A DNA stretch of 56,381 nt from an uncultured Collinsella sp. Lineage in GTDB: Bacteria > Actinomycetota > Coriobacteriia > Coriobacteriales > Coriobacteriaceae. The position numbers and the translations under genes are program-made. Below are positions 10,353 to 19,126 of this stretch, in pieces; positions within the stretch are counted from its first letter, which is position 1, and each line of letters begins with the position of its first letter. The stretch spans positions 1 through 56,381 of the forward strand of contig UQIS01000009.1 of NCBI GenBank assembly GCA_900541245.1, written 5' to 3'. Below the pieces are notes generated by a model that had not been told where the DNA came from, ran no database searches, and worked only from the letters and a program-made list of their open reading frames with translations.

Positions 10353-11284
10353 GCGCACGCACCCTTCAGGACGCGCTCGGCGCCATCGACCAGATCGTCA
10401 ACGATTTCACGTGCGCTCTGGCGCTCGCTAACCATGCCGGCAATCTGTCCACACAAAAACGAACCCTCTTCGTAATTACCGTCCTTGGCGGCCTTGCGAA
10501 GGGCGCCCGTGCCCATGGCCCCGAGCTCCTCGACGCTTGCGCCCGCCGCCTCGCTCTTAGCGTAGGCGTTGGTAAAGGGGCTCTTGAGGGCACGCACCGG
10601 GTGTCCCGTCGAGCGGCCGGTCGCACGCGTCGAGGTGTCGTTGGCCTTCAGGACCATCTCCTTGTACTGCTCCGATACGGTGCACTCGTCTGCGATCAGA
10701 AAGCGCGTACCCACCTGCACGCCGGCGGCGCCCAGCATAAAGGCGGCCGCCATGCCGCGGCCGTCGGCAATACCGCCGGCAGCCACGACGGGAATGTCGA
10801 CCGCATCGACGACCTGCGGCACCAGTGCCATCGTCGAGGTCTCGCCAATATGGCCGCCCGATTCGGTGCCCTCGGCAACAACCGCCGTGGCCCCACGACG
10901 CGCCACGAGGCGCGCCAGCGCCACCGAGGCAACGACCGGGATGACCTTGATGCCCGCCTCGTTCCACGCCTTCATGTACTTGGTGGGATTGCCGGCACCC
11001 GTCACGACGACCGGTACTCGCTCGTCAATCACAACCTGGGCGACCTCGTCGGCGAACGGGCTCATGAGCATGACGTTGACGCCAAAGGGCTTATCCGTCC
11101 TGGCGCGCAGCTTATGAATCTGGTCGCGAAGCCAGTTGGCGTCGGCGTTCATGGCCGCGATGATGCCTAAGCCACCCGCCTCGGACACTGCGGACGCCAG
11201 CGAGGCATCGGCAATCCAGGCCATACCGCCCTGGAACACGGGCTTTTCGATGCCGAGCAGATCGCAGAGAGGAGTCTTGAGCAT
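10340..11284 (-). CDS. fabK: FMN-dependent enoyl-ACP reductase FabK
   Basis: A 314-residue TIM-barrel flavoenzyme of the FabK/nitronate monooxygenase family that reduces enoyl-ACP, the last step of each elongation round. Diagnostic segments are VFQGGMAWIA at the N-terminus, VVAEGTESGGHIGE in the middle, and AAGGIADGRGMAAAFMLGA followed by GTRFL in the phosphate-binding region. No FabI gene occurs in the window. Placement between acpP and fabD matches the streptococcal operon, which supports FabK over a general nitronate monooxygenase. Confidence 0.93.
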   Translation of the reverse strand: MLKTPLCDLLGIEKPVFQGGMAWIADASLASAVSEAGGLGIIAAMNADANWLRDQIHKLRARTDKPFGVNVMLMSPFADEVAQVVIDERVPVVVTGAGNPTKYMKAWNEAGIKVIPVVASVALARLVARRGATAVVAEGTESGGHIGETSTMALVPQVVDAVDIPVVAAGGIADGRGMAAAFMLGAAGVQVGTRFLIADECTVSEQYKEMVLKANDTSTRATGRSTGHPVRALKSPFTNAYAKSEAAGASVEELGAMGTGALRKAAKDGNYEEGSFLCGQIAGMVSERQSAREIVDDLVDGAERVLKGACAWVA

Positions 11285-11286
11285 CT

Positions 11287-11523
11287 CTACTTCTCCAATG
11301 CCGCCTCGACCGTATCGGCGAACTCGCCGACCGTCTTGGGGTTCTCCTCGGTATCGAGCTGGATGCCAAACTCGTCCTCGACGGCAACGAGGATCTCGAC
11401 GGTGCCCAGGCTGTCGAGTCCAATCTCCTCGAGCGTGGACTCGGGCTTCATCTCGACATCGTCAAGACCGGCGGTCTCGCGGATAACGTCGCAAACGCGC
11501 TCGAAGGTCTTCTGATCTGCCAT
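11287..11523 (-). CDS. acpP: Acyl carrier protein
   Basis: A 78-residue acidic four-helix protein carrying acyl chains on phosphopantetheine. The attachment serine is Ser38 in GLDSLGTVE. AGGAGA-like sequence precedes the ATG. It sits 2 bp before fabK and 51 bp after fabH. Confidence 0.95.
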   Translation of the reverse strand: MADQKTFERVCDVIRETAGLDDVEMKPESTLEEIGLDSLGTVEILVAVEDEFGIQLDTEENPKTVGEFADTVEAALEK

Positions 11524-11574
11524 GGTAGTTCTCCTTTGGTTGTGCCCTAGGGCGTTTTTATTTCCTATGTGCGA

Positions 11575-12534
11575 CTACTTCCAACGAAGCAGATAGCCAC
11601 CTATATCCAGACCGGCGCCAAATCCAACCAAGGCGATGGTGTCGCCTGCGTGAAGTGCACCGGCGTTTGCCAGCCGGTCGAGGGCAAGCGGAATGCATGC
11701 GCTCGAAATGTTGCCGGTCTCGCGCAACGTGCGAACCACGCGCTCGTCCGGCACGACCAGGCGCTTGACCGCCTGGCTCAGGATTCGTTCGTTAGCCTGA
11801 TGGAATACAAAATGATCGATGTCTTCGACCAAAATGCCCGCATCGATCGCAAGCTTATGGACCGTGTCGCAGATGGCGTTGACGCCGAACTTGAACACGC
11901 GGCGGCCGTTCATGGACAGCACGCTCGCGCTATCTGCGGAAGCCTTAAACGGCGAGGTGCCGAGCAGACCGGGAACGCGCAAGGTCTCGACGTCGGGCGC
12001 CGTCGAAAGCTCAACGGCAAGGGGGTTGTCTCCCCCAGTCCCAATCACTGCGGCTCCTGCCCCATCGCCAAAGAGCACGCACGTGGCACGGTCGGTCCAA
12101 TCGAGCGCGCGCGTCATCTGCTCGGCCGCAACGACTAGCACGCACTCGGCACGGCTGCGGGCGATATAGCCCTCGGCGACATCGAGCGCAAATACGAAGC
12201 CGGCGCAGGCCGCCGAGACATCGAAAGCAGGGCACGTCGCGCCAAGTCGCTCTGCAACGGCACACGCCTCGGCGGGAACAAGGTGGTCACCCGTCGTCGT
12301 CGAGCAGACGATCAGATCCAGCTGGCTCGCGTCGATTCCGGACACCTGGAGTGCCCGCTCGCTCGCCGCTACGGCAAGGTCGTCAAGTGACTCGGTGGTG
12401 CAGACGTGGCGGCTCTTGATACCTGTGCGGGTAAAAATCCACTCATCCGAGGTATCGAGGAACTCAGACAGCTCGTCATTGGAAACACTGCGTTCAGGAA
12501 GTGCCGAACCTGTTCCAAGAATCGTGAAACCCAT
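11575..12534 (-). CDS. fabH: 3-oxoacyl-ACP synthase III
   Basis: A 319-residue initiation condensing enzyme that joins acetyl-CoA or another acyl-CoA with malonyl-ACP. The thiolase-fold triad is Cys110 (VSAACAGF), His245 (VFHQANERI) and Asn275 (ETGNISSA). The start at 12534 (MGFTILGTGSALPE) is fixed by AGGAGG 7 bases upstream; the frame is open for 19 more codons into the regulatory spacer. It is the first gene of the fab operon and is preceded by two 17-bp operator-like sites. Confidence 0.95.
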   Translation of the reverse strand: MGFTILGTGSALPERSVSNDELSEFLDTSDEWIFTRTGIKSRHVCTTESLDDLAVAASERALQVSGIDASQLDLIVCSTTTGDHLVPAEACAVAERLGATCPAFDVSAACAGFVFALDVAEGYIARSRAECVLVVAAEQMTRALDWTDRATCVLFGDGAGAAVIGTGGDNPLAVELSTAPDVETLRVPGLLGTSPFKASADSASVLSMNGRRVFKFGVNAICDTVHKLAIDAGILVEDIDHFVFHQANERILSQAVKRLVVPDERVVRTLRETGNISSACIPLALDRLANAGALHAGDTIALVGFGAGLDIGGYLLRWK

Positions 12535-12552
12535 CACTAACCTCCTTTGAGT

Positions 12553-12617
12553 TGTTGACGTGTTTACATCGACCAAGAGAGGATAACGCATTTCAGTCTT
12601 TGTTGACGTGTTAACAT
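12553..12617. promoter_or_regulatory. Paired operator-like sites between fabH and birA
   Basis: Two directly repeated 17-bp sites, TGTTGACGTGTTTACAT at 12553-12569 and TGTTGACGTGTTAACAT at 12601-12617, differ at one base and start 48 bp apart. Each contains an imperfect palindrome GTTGAC-GT-GTTAAC. They lie in the divergent control region of the fatty-acid operon and birA. This fits a dimeric repressor or activator of lipid synthesis binding two sites. No regulator gene is adjacent. Confidence 0.6.
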
Positions 12618-12710
12618 TAAATTGTCCAAAAGCGACAAAGGCTTCACATTGTGTCTATCTCTCGACACCATTGCGCGATTGCCTTATTAACTTAGGAGGT
12701 AGCAGCTGTT

Positions 12711-13487
12711 ATGGATTCTCGTTTAACGATAGTCGACGTAACCGGATCGACCAACGATGACCTGCTCGAAGCAGGAAAACAGGGAGCGCCACACGGCACA
12801 GGACTTGCCGCCCGCGCGCAAACGGCAGGACGCGGCCGGCGCGGCCACAAGTGGGATTCAACCGCCGGCAACCTATTGCTTTCGATTGTCCTGCGTCCAT
12901 GCGTTAATCCCGCAAAGTACTCTGGTCTTGCCGCCGTCAGCGGCCTAGCGGTGCTCGAAGCACTCGAAAAGCAGGGCCTTGCAAACGAGATTCGCCTTAA
13001 ATGGCCCAACGATCTGGTCGCGCGAGGACGCAAGCTCGGCGGCATTCTGGTCGAGGCGGCACGCGATAACGAAGGCAACCCCTTTGCGGTCTGTGGCATC
13101 GGCGTTAACGTGAACTATGTGCCCGCGGAGGTTCCCGATGGCGGCCTGCCAGCAATCGGCCTGTCAGACCTCAACAAGAACGTTCCCGCCGTCGACATGC
13201 TCCTCGATGAGGTCTATCACGCAGTTATAGACGCTGTAGATGCCTGGGCAGAGCGCCTCAACGCCAAGGAAGAAGACGCCGGTCCGCTCGCGCCCGTCCA
13301 CGACGAATATATCGCTCACCTCAATTGGATCGGGGAGCACGTTATCGCCCGCTCCCCCGCTGAGGACGAGCTGGCGCGTGGCATATTTAGAACGGTCGAT
13401 GGCTTTGGTCGCGCATGCATCGAAACGGAAGACGGCTTTCGATCCTTCCATTTTGAGGAGGCATCGCTGCGTCCCTTGAGCGAATAG
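12711..13487 (+). CDS. birA: Biotin--[acetyl-CoA-carboxylase] ligase (no DNA-binding domain)
   Basis: A 258-residue enzyme that forms biotinyl-AMP and transfers biotin to AccB. The biotin/ATP loop GRGRRG is at 40-45, KWPND at 97-101 and KLGGILVE at 108-115. The C-terminal cap domain follows. The N-terminal helix-turn-helix of repressor-type BirA is absent, so this is a group I ligase that cannot itself bind DNA. The ATG has AGGAGG upstream with a rather long 11-base gap. It is transcribed away from the operon that encodes its substrate. Confidence 0.92.
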   Translation: MDSRLTIVDVTGSTNDDLLEAGKQGAPHGTGLAARAQTAGRGRRGHKWDSTAGNLLLSIVLRPCVNPAKYSGLAAVSGLAVLEALEKQGLANEIRLKWPNDLVARGRKLGGILVEAARDNEGNPFAVCGIGVNVNYVPAEVPDGGLPAIGLSDLNKNVPAVDMLLDEVYHAVIDAVDAWAERLNAKEEDAGPLAPVHDEYIAHLNWIGEHVIARSPAEDELARGIFRTVDGFGRACIETEDGFRSFHFEEASLRPLSE

Positions 13488-13545
13488 GGCGCCGCAACCA
13501 CCTACTCGGCAGCATTACCCCGCAGTCCAAACCATCATTCAAAAC

Positions 13546-13584
13546 AAAAGGGCCCCGCTGCCGTTACGACAGCGGGGCCCTTTA
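13546..13584. terminator. Bidirectional terminator between birA and rpsJ
   Basis: A strong hairpin, AAAGGGCCCCGCTG / CAGCGGGGCCCTTT with a 9-base loop, lies between the convergent ends of birA and rpsJ. On the minus strand it is followed by TTTTGTTTTG, a good termination tract for the rpsL-rpsJ operon. Confidence 0.9.
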
Positions 13585-13602
13585 AGCTATGAGCGATATC
13601 GC

Positions 13603-13911
13603 TTAGAGCTTGATGTCGATGTCGACGCCAGCGGGGAGGTCGAGACGCATGAGCGAATCAACGGTGCCCGAGGTGGGGTCGAGGATGTCGATGAGGCGCT
13701 TGTGGGTGCGCATCTCGAACTGCTCACGGGAGTCCTTGTTCACGTGCGGCGAGCGGATAACCGTGTACAGGTTGCGCTCGGTGGGCAGGGGGACAGGACC
13801 GGAAACGCGAGCGCCGGTCTTCTGAGCGGTCTCGACGATGAGCTTCGCGGACTGATCGACGACCTCGTGATCATAGCCCTTGAGGCGAATGCGGATCTTC
13901 TGGGTAGCCAA
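13603..13911 (-). CDS. rpsJ: 30S ribosomal protein S10
   Basis: A 102-residue protein of the small-subunit head, also the NusE partner of NusB in antitermination. It reads KIRIRLKGYDHEVVDQSA at the N-terminus and carries the conserved GPVPLPTE loop. It is the last gene of the rpsL-rpsG-fusA-rpsJ cluster here, directly followed by a terminator, so the usual downstream S10-operon genes are not contiguous in this window. Confidence 0.97.
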   Translation of the reverse strand: MATQKIRIRLKGYDHEVVDQSAKLIVETAQKTGARVSGPVPLPTERNLYTVIRSPHVNKDSREQFEMRTHKRLIDILDPTSGTVDSLMRLDLPAGVDIDIKL

Positions 13912-13971
13912 CTTAAACCTCCAAAGAGTGCGAGAGATGTTCTCGCGGATTACGTAACAGGGAGCTCGAAC

Positions 13972-16071
13972 TTAGGCGTTCTTGCTCATGACCTCGTCCA
14001 CAATGGACTTGGGCGCGGGCTCATAAGAGTCGAACTGCATCGTGTAGGATGCACGGCCCTGGGTCTGGGAGCGAAGGTCGGTAGCGTAACCGAACATCTC
14101 GCCCAGCGGCACCTTGGCACGGATGAGCTTGCTGTTCTTGCGATCCTCCATGCCCTCGATCTTGCCGCGGCGACCGGAGAGGTTGCCCATAACGTCGCCC
14201 ATGTACTGCTCGGGGGTCTCGACCTCGACAGCCATGATCGGCTCGAGCAGCTGCGGATCGGACTTCTTGAGGGCGTCCTTGATAGCCATGGAACCGGCGA
14301 TCTTGAAGGCGGCCTCGGAGGAGTCGACCTCGTGGTAAGAACCGTCGAACAGGGTGACCTTAACGTCGAGGACCGGGAAGCCGGCGATAACACCGGTGTT
14401 CAGGGCCTCCTGGATGCCCTTGTCGATGGACGGGATGTACTCCTTGGGCACGACGCCGCCGACGATAGCGTTGACGAACTCGTAGCCGAAGCCCTCCTCC
14501 ATCTTCTCGAGCTTGATGACGGCGTGGCCGTACTGACCGCGACCGCCGGACTGACGGACGAACTTGCCCTCAGCCTTCTCGACGTCGTGACCAGCGGTCT
14601 CACGGTAGGCAACCTGGGGCTTACCAACGTTAGCGTCAACCTTGAACTCGCGGAGCAGACGGTCGACGATGATCTCGAGGTGCAGCTCGCCCATGCCGGC
14701 GATGATGGTCTGGCCGGTCTCGTGGTTGGTGGACACCTGGAAGGTCGGGTCCTCCTCGGCGAGCTTGGTCAGAGCAAGGGACATCTTGTCCTGCTCGGCC
14801 TTGGTCTTGGGCTCGATGGCAACGTCGATAACGGGCTTAGCGAACTCGATCTTCTCGAGGACGATCTCCTTGCCCTCTTCGCACAGGGTGTCACCGGTGG
14901 TGGAGTTCTTGAAGCCGACGCAAGCGACGATGTCGCCGGCAGCGGCGTCGTCACGGTCGATACGCTCGGCGGCGTTCATCTCGAGGATGCGGCCGAGGCG
15001 CTCGCGCTGACCGTTGGAAGCGTTGACCACATAGGAGCCGGACTCGGCGCGGCCGGAGTAAACGCGGACATAGGTAAGCTTACCGACGAACGGGTCGGTC
15101 ATGATCTTGAAGACCAGGCCGGAGAAGGGCTCGTCGAAGGAAGGATGACGCTGGATCTCCTCGCCGGTGTCCGGATCGGTACCGGTGACGGCCTCAACGT
15201 CGAGCGGGCTGGGCAGGTAGTCGACGACAGCGTCGAGCAGCTCCTGAACGCCCTTGTTCTTGTAGGCGGAGCCCACGAAGACGAGGTTGAGCTCATTGGC
15301 CAGAACGCCCTTGCGCAGAGCGGCCTTGAGCTCCTCGACGGTGAAGTCCTCCTCCATGAGGATCTTCTCCATGAGCTCGTCGTCAAAGCTGGCAGCAGCG
15401 TCGAGGAGCTCCTCGCGCTTGGTGGCAGCGATGTCGGCGAACTCAGCCGGGATCTCGTCCATCGGCTCGGGGTAGGTCATACCCTTCTCGTCGGCCTTGA
15501 AGTCCCATGCAGTCATGGTGACCAGGTCGATGACGCCCCAGAAGTTGTCCTCGGCGCCCATCGGGACCTGAGCGGCCACGGCGTTAGCGTCGAGACGATC
15601 CTTCATGGTCTCGATAGCGTTGAAGAAGTCAGCGCCCACGCGGTCATACTTGTTGATGAAGGCGATGCGGGGGACGTTGAAGGTAGAAGCCTGACGCCAA
15701 ACGGTCTCAGACTGGGGCTGAACGCCGGCAACGGCGTCGAAGACGGCGACAGCACCATCGAGGACGCGCAGGCAGCGCTCGACCTCGGCGGTGAAGTCAA
15801 CGTGGCCCGGGGTGTCGATGATCTGGATGCGGTAGTCCTTACCGTCCTTGTTCCAGAAGCACGTGGTAGCAGCGGAGGTAATGGTTACGCCGCGCTCCTG
15901 CTCCTGAACCATCCAGTCCATGGTGGCAGCGCCCTCATGGACCTCACCGATCTTGTGGGTCTTACCGGTGTAGTAAAGAATACGCTCGGTCGTGGTGGTC
16001 TTACCGGCATCGATGTGAGCCATGATGCCGATGTTACGGGTATCGGAAAGCTTGTACTTAGGCTTAGCCAT
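13972..16071 (-). CDS. fusA: Elongation factor G
   Basis: A 699-residue translational GTPase that drives translocation. The G1 motif AHIDAGKTTT is near residue 20, followed by the G3 motif DTPGHVDF and the G4 motif NKYD. Domains II to V follow with expected length. It lies between rpsG and rpsJ, 20 bp after rpsG, in the classical str order with tuf missing from this place. Confidence 0.97.
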   Translation of the reverse strand: MAKPKYKLSDTRNIGIMAHIDAGKTTTTERILYYTGKTHKIGEVHEGAATMDWMVQEQERGVTITSAATTCFWNKDGKDYRIQIIDTPGHVDFTAEVERCLRVLDGAVAVFDAVAGVQPQSETVWRQASTFNVPRIAFINKYDRVGADFFNAIETMKDRLDANAVAAQVPMGAEDNFWGVIDLVTMTAWDFKADEKGMTYPEPMDEIPAEFADIAATKREELLDAAASFDDELMEKILMEEDFTVEELKAALRKGVLANELNLVFVGSAYKNKGVQELLDAVVDYLPSPLDVEAVTGTDPDTGEEIQRHPSFDEPFSGLVFKIMTDPFVGKLTYVRVYSGRAESGSYVVNASNGQRERLGRILEMNAAERIDRDDAAAGDIVACVGFKNSTTGDTLCEEGKEIVLEKIEFAKPVIDVAIEPKTKAEQDKMSLALTKLAEEDPTFQVSTNHETGQTIIAGMGELHLEIIVDRLLREFKVDANVGKPQVAYRETAGHDVEKAEGKFVRQSGGRGQYGHAVIKLEKMEEGFGYEFVNAIVGGVVPKEYIPSIDKGIQEALNTGVIAGFPVLDVKVTLFDGSYHEVDSSEAAFKIAGSMAIKDALKKSDPQLLEPIMAVEVETPEQYMGDVMGNLSGRRGKIEGMEDRKNSKLIRAKVPLGEMFGYATDLRSQTQGRASYTMQFDSYEPAPKSIVDEVMSKNA

Positions 16072-16091
16072 GTTAGTTCCTTACCTTAAAC

Positions 16092-16565
16092 TTACCAACG
16101 ATAGTGAGAGAACGCGCGGTTGGCCTCGGCCATCTTGAAGACGTCCTCACGCTTCTTGACGGAAGCGCCCAGGCCGTTGGAAGCGTCGAGGATCTCGTTG
16201 GCGAGACGCTCGGCCATGGTCTTCTCCTTGCGAGCGCGGGAGAAGTTGACGATCCAGCGGATACCCAGAGCGGTGGAACGACGGGAGTTGACCTCCATCG
16301 GGACCTGATAGGTAGCGCCACCGACACGCTTGGGCTTAACCTCGAGCGTGGGCTTGACGTTGTCCATAGCCTTCTTGAAGGTAGCGAGAGCGTCGCCACC
16401 CTCGGACTTCTCGGCAACGATCTCGAAAGCGGTGTAAACGATGCGCTCAGCGGTGGCCTTCTTGCCGTCAAGAAGGACCTTGTTGATGAGCTGAGTCACC
16501 AGGCGGTTGTTGTAAACGGCGTCAGGCTGAACCTCACGACGATTAGCTGCTGCACGACGCGGCAT
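16092..16565 (-). CDS. rpsG: 30S ribosomal protein S7
   Basis: A 157-residue primary 16S rRNA-binding protein that nucleates head assembly. It starts MPRRAAANRREVQPDAVYNN and has the expected VGGATYQVPMEV and RLANEI segments. It is downstream of rpsL by 73 bp. Confidence 0.97.
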   Translation of the reverse strand: MPRRAAANRREVQPDAVYNNRLVTQLINKVLLDGKKATAERIVYTAFEIVAEKSEGGDALATFKKAMDNVKPTLEVKPKRVGGATYQVPMEVNSRRSTALGIRWIVNFSRARKEKTMAERLANEILDASNGLGASVKKREDVFKMAEANRAFSHYRW

Positions 16566-16638
16566 GTGAAATCTCCTTAAGTGTCTACCGTGCGGCGCTT
16601 AGGCGGCACACGGCGAAAGTATCAAAACGTTATCTGGC

Positions 16639-17016
16639 TTATTTAGCCTTGGGGCGCTTAGCACCGTACTTGGAACGGGCCTGCATACGGTTCTGGACCG
16701 GAGCAGCGTCGTAGGCGCCACGGATGACGTGATAACGGACACCAGGGAGGTCACGGACACGACCGCCGCGGACGAGCACGATGGAGTGCTCCTGCAGGTT
16801 GTGGCCCTCACCCGGGATGTAGGCAGTAACTTCGATGCCGTTGACAAGGCGAACACGGGCAACCTTACGAAGAGCCGAGTTCGGCTTCTTGGGGCTCGTG
16901 GTGAAGACACGGGTGCACACGCCGCGCTTCTGGGAGTTGTGCTGCAGAGCAGCGTTCTTGGACTTCTTGGGCACGGAACGACGGCCCTGGCGAACCAGCT
17001 GGTTAATAGTAGGCAA
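16639..17016 (-). CDS. rpsL: 30S ribosomal protein S12
   Basis: A 125-residue decoding-centre protein. The conserved PKKPNSALRK loop and the PGEGHNLQEHS segment are intact, with the lysines where streptomycin-resistance changes are known in other bacteria unaltered. It is the first gene of the str operon, about 90 bp downstream of a good promoter. Confidence 0.97.
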   Translation of the reverse strand: MPTINQLVRQGRRSVPKKSKNAALQHNSQKRGVCTRVFTTSPKKPNSALRKVARVRLVNGIEVTAYIPGEGHNLQEHSIVLVRGGRVRDLPGVRYHVIRGAYDAAPVQNRMQARSKYGAKRPKAK

Positions 17017-17109
17017 AGCGTACTCCTTCTCGAATGATTCCAGCTTTCTGTAAAGTGCAACGGCTTGAATCGAGGGGTCAGCATCCCCCTACGAAACACG
17101 CAGTTCGAT

Positions 17110-17138
17110 AGGATACGTGGCGTTAGCTGTGCCGTCAA
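17110..17138 (-). promoter_or_regulatory. Promoter of the rpsL-rpsG-fusA-rpsJ operon
   Basis: On the minus strand TTGACG (17138-17133) and TATCCT (17115-17110) are separated by 17 bp, close to the primary-sigma consensus, and point toward rpsL. The rest of 17017-17422 contains no gene; it holds this promoter, a copy of a dispersed repeat at 17278-17320 and a terminator at 17383-17416. Confidence 0.75.
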
Positions 17139-17277
17139 CAGACCACGCCGCCGGGCGTATCCCAAAATGAGTATATTTCCGCAAAGCCTACACAAAAGGA
17201 ATCCCCTTCTGTGCGCGGGGGCGGCCGCCCGGTCCGGGAATCCGACGTGCTTGTCGGGGCAACGTTCCCTTCCAAAT

Positions 17278-17320
17278 AGGGACAGGTTTATTTTGGTCGG
17301 TTTTATCTGGGGAAACGTCA
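17278..17320. repeat. 43-bp dispersed intergenic repeat, copy A
   Basis: This begins AGGGACAGGTTTATTTTGGT and matches 47212-47254 at 40 of 43 positions in the same orientation, in unrelated gene contexts 30 kb apart. It contains the AGGGACAGG core seen in other spacers of the window. Confidence 0.8.
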
Positions 17321-17382
17321 CGCTCCAGCGGTAATCTGCTCTCATCTGTCGCATGGAAATCGGCGGCGTTTCCATTTAACGC

Positions 17383-17416
17383 AAAAGAGGCCGCTTCCCC
17401 TAGTAGGAAGCGACCC
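17383..17416 (-). terminator. Terminator of the sigma/anti-sigma unit
   Basis: The minus strand has the stem GGTCGCTTCC / GGAAGCGGCC followed by TCTTTTG, seven bases beyond the anti-sigma stop codon. Confidence 0.75.
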
Positions 17417-17422
17417 CAAATC

Positions 17423-18499
17423 TTACGAATAGACGATGGTAAAGGGCTCTTTCGTTTCGGTCTCCCCTGTTGATGTATACCTCACAATTTCAAGGGTTAC
17501 CGAGACAACTTGATCGACATCAATCAACTTCGTTGGCACCCAGATGTTCTCTCCGCTATTGCGCCCATAAGAAAAATATAAGTTGAACAGCCCTGCGTCG
17601 TCATCTTCGATAATCTGCTCCGATCCATCCTTGTAGCTGACGGTCAGCTTATTATCAACTGCTTCATAGCCCAAATCATCGATGTGCGTCTGGATGGAAA
17701 ACGGGCTAATCTCAAGAGGCGAGTCACCGGAGCGGAGTTCCTTTGTATCGACGTACGCTCCAATATTGAACTCGGGTGTCGACGCCTCAAACCGCCTCGC
17801 ACTCTCACCTTCACCCTCGGTCCAATGGATATTCCAGGTGACAGCATGTTGCAAATCTCGCTCGCGATCCATAGCGGCAAAGTACATCGTGCCATTAATG
17901 ACAGTATCGCTTGATGTGTCCTTATCAATTGTGCTGCGTGTGTCAGGCCATTCCTCGCCGAACTTCATATCGGGCGTGCCGATGCCCTGCTCTTCTTCAC
18001 CATAGAGAACAAGTTCGCCAATCTCTGCTGCTGGCTTGTAGTAGTTAACTCCATTTGGATTGGACAACGTAAACGTCACGGCTCCGCAGCCGTTTTGGTC
18101 GATTGCCATCTCATGGATATCAAGCGTATAGCCGTTGCCCTCGACGGACAGATTAACCTCCTGGACTGCGCCTTCCAGGCTTTGGGGCGCGATGCCATCG
18201 CCAAACTCTCTGGTGTAGGTATATTTAGTTCCCGATGAGCCGCCGTTGGTCCAGGTAATGGAATCCCCGTTGCCGTGGTTTCCCCAAGCTGAGGCAAAAT
18301 AGCTGGAATTGATAACTGCGTAGGCGACCCCTCCGGTCGCCAACACTCCGACAAGACACCCGATTACGGCAACATAGAGAGGCTTCGCGTGGCCCTTTCG
18401 ATGAAGCGGCTCACCCGCAGCAGTATTAAGGACGCGATCTGCAAGATTGCTATCGGCTTGGATGGACTCGAAGGCCTGCTTGATTTGATTGGATTTCAC
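17423..18499 (-). CDS. Membrane-anchored protein, probable anti-sigma factor partner
   Basis: A 358-residue protein with about 38 soluble N-terminal residues, one membrane helix at roughly 40-62, and a large extracytoplasmic domain rich in beta-type segments and acidic residues. The layout (short cytoplasmic head, single helix, sensor domain) and its position directly behind an ECF-like sigma gene suggest an anti-sigma regulator, though no zinc-binding anti-sigma motif is visible. The GTG start at 18499 has AGGAGG 6 bases upstream and lies inside the sigma gene, a 50-bp overlap that implies coupled translation. The outer domain resembles DUF4179-type proteins only in general layout; the ligand is unknown. 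Confidence 0.7.
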   Translation of the reverse strand: MKSNQIKQAFESIQADSNLADRVLNTAAGEPLHRKGHAKPLYVAVIGCLVGVLATGGVAYAVINSSYFASAWGNHGNGDSITWTNGGSSGTKYTYTREFGDGIAPQSLEGAVQEVNLSVEGNGYTLDIHEMAIDQNGCGAVTFTLSNPNGVNYYKPAAEIGELVLYGEEEQGIGTPDMKFGEEWPDTRSTIDKDTSSDTVINGTMYFAAMDRERDLQHAVTWNIHWTEGEGESARRFEASTPEFNIGAYVDTKELRSGDSPLEISPFSIQTHIDDLGYEAVDNKLTVSYKDGSEQIIEDDDAGLFNLYFSYGRNSGENIWVPTKLIDVDQVVSVTLEIVRYTSTGETETKEPFTIVYS

Positions 18500-18968
18500 G
18501 GTCGCCCTCCTCTAGGATGAACTTGAGCTTCGACCTGCCGCGAGCCAAACGCGTTCGAACGGTCGCGGCTGGTACATGCAACAACTCGGCAATCTCTGAG
18601 GTCGAAAAGCCCAGATAGTAATAGAGCACGATGGGAACGCGGAATCGCTCCGGAAGTCGCATAACGTCTGACAGGACCGCCTTGGTCTCATCCTGCGCCG
18701 CCGAAAGCGAATCGGCCAGGTTCTCAATATCCTCCACACGCCTCCATGGCTTTCGAAAGAGCGATTTGCATTCATTGATCGTGACCCGGATAAGCCATCG
18801 ACGAAGATGTTCCCAACTTTCAAAATGTCCATCGCTTTTAAGCAGCTTAAGAAAGACATCCTGGGCAACATCGTCGGCGTCGGCACGATCGCGCAGGTAC
18901 GTCAATGCGATTCGAAACACGACATCACGGTGATCCTCGACCGCCTGTCTAAATGCTTGTTCTTCCAT
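18450..18968 (-). CDS. RNA polymerase sigma factor, ECF (sigma-70 family) type
   Basis: A 172-residue two-domain sigma factor. Region 2 carries the core-binding and -10 recognition segment around DADDVAQDVFLKLLK, and region 4 has a helix-turn-helix, STSEIAELLHVPAATVRTRL. There is no region 1.1 or 3. The ATG at 18968 follows GGGAGGTGATT; a GTG two codons earlier is the alternative. It lies downstream of rpoC on the same strand but is separated by about 300 bp with a structured element. It probably directs a small regulon responding to the partner protein's extracellular domain. Confidence 0.88.
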   Translation of the reverse strand: MEEQAFRQAVEDHRDVVFRIALTYLRDRADADDVAQDVFLKLLKSDGHFESWEHLRRWLIRVTINECKSLFRKPWRRVEDIENLADSLSAAQDETKAVLSDVMRLPERFRVPIVLYYYLGFSTSEIAELLHVPAATVRTRLARGRSKLKFILEEGDREIQSNQAGLRVHPSR

Positions 18969-19126
18969 AATCACCTCCCGGTGACGTTAATGGTTCTCGA
19001 TGAGGCCCTCACCATAGATACGCTTTGACCGAACGGAATGTTTCAAATTCAAGCAGGAATAACCTATCAAAATGACTCTGTCCCTTATTGGCAAGGGATC
19101 AACGGAACGCAACAGGTTGAGCATAC

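Noticed and set aside
10340..11284. Nitronate monooxygenase
   Set aside because: Family resemblance is real, but position between acpP and fabD and absence of another enoyl reductase in the operon favour FabK.
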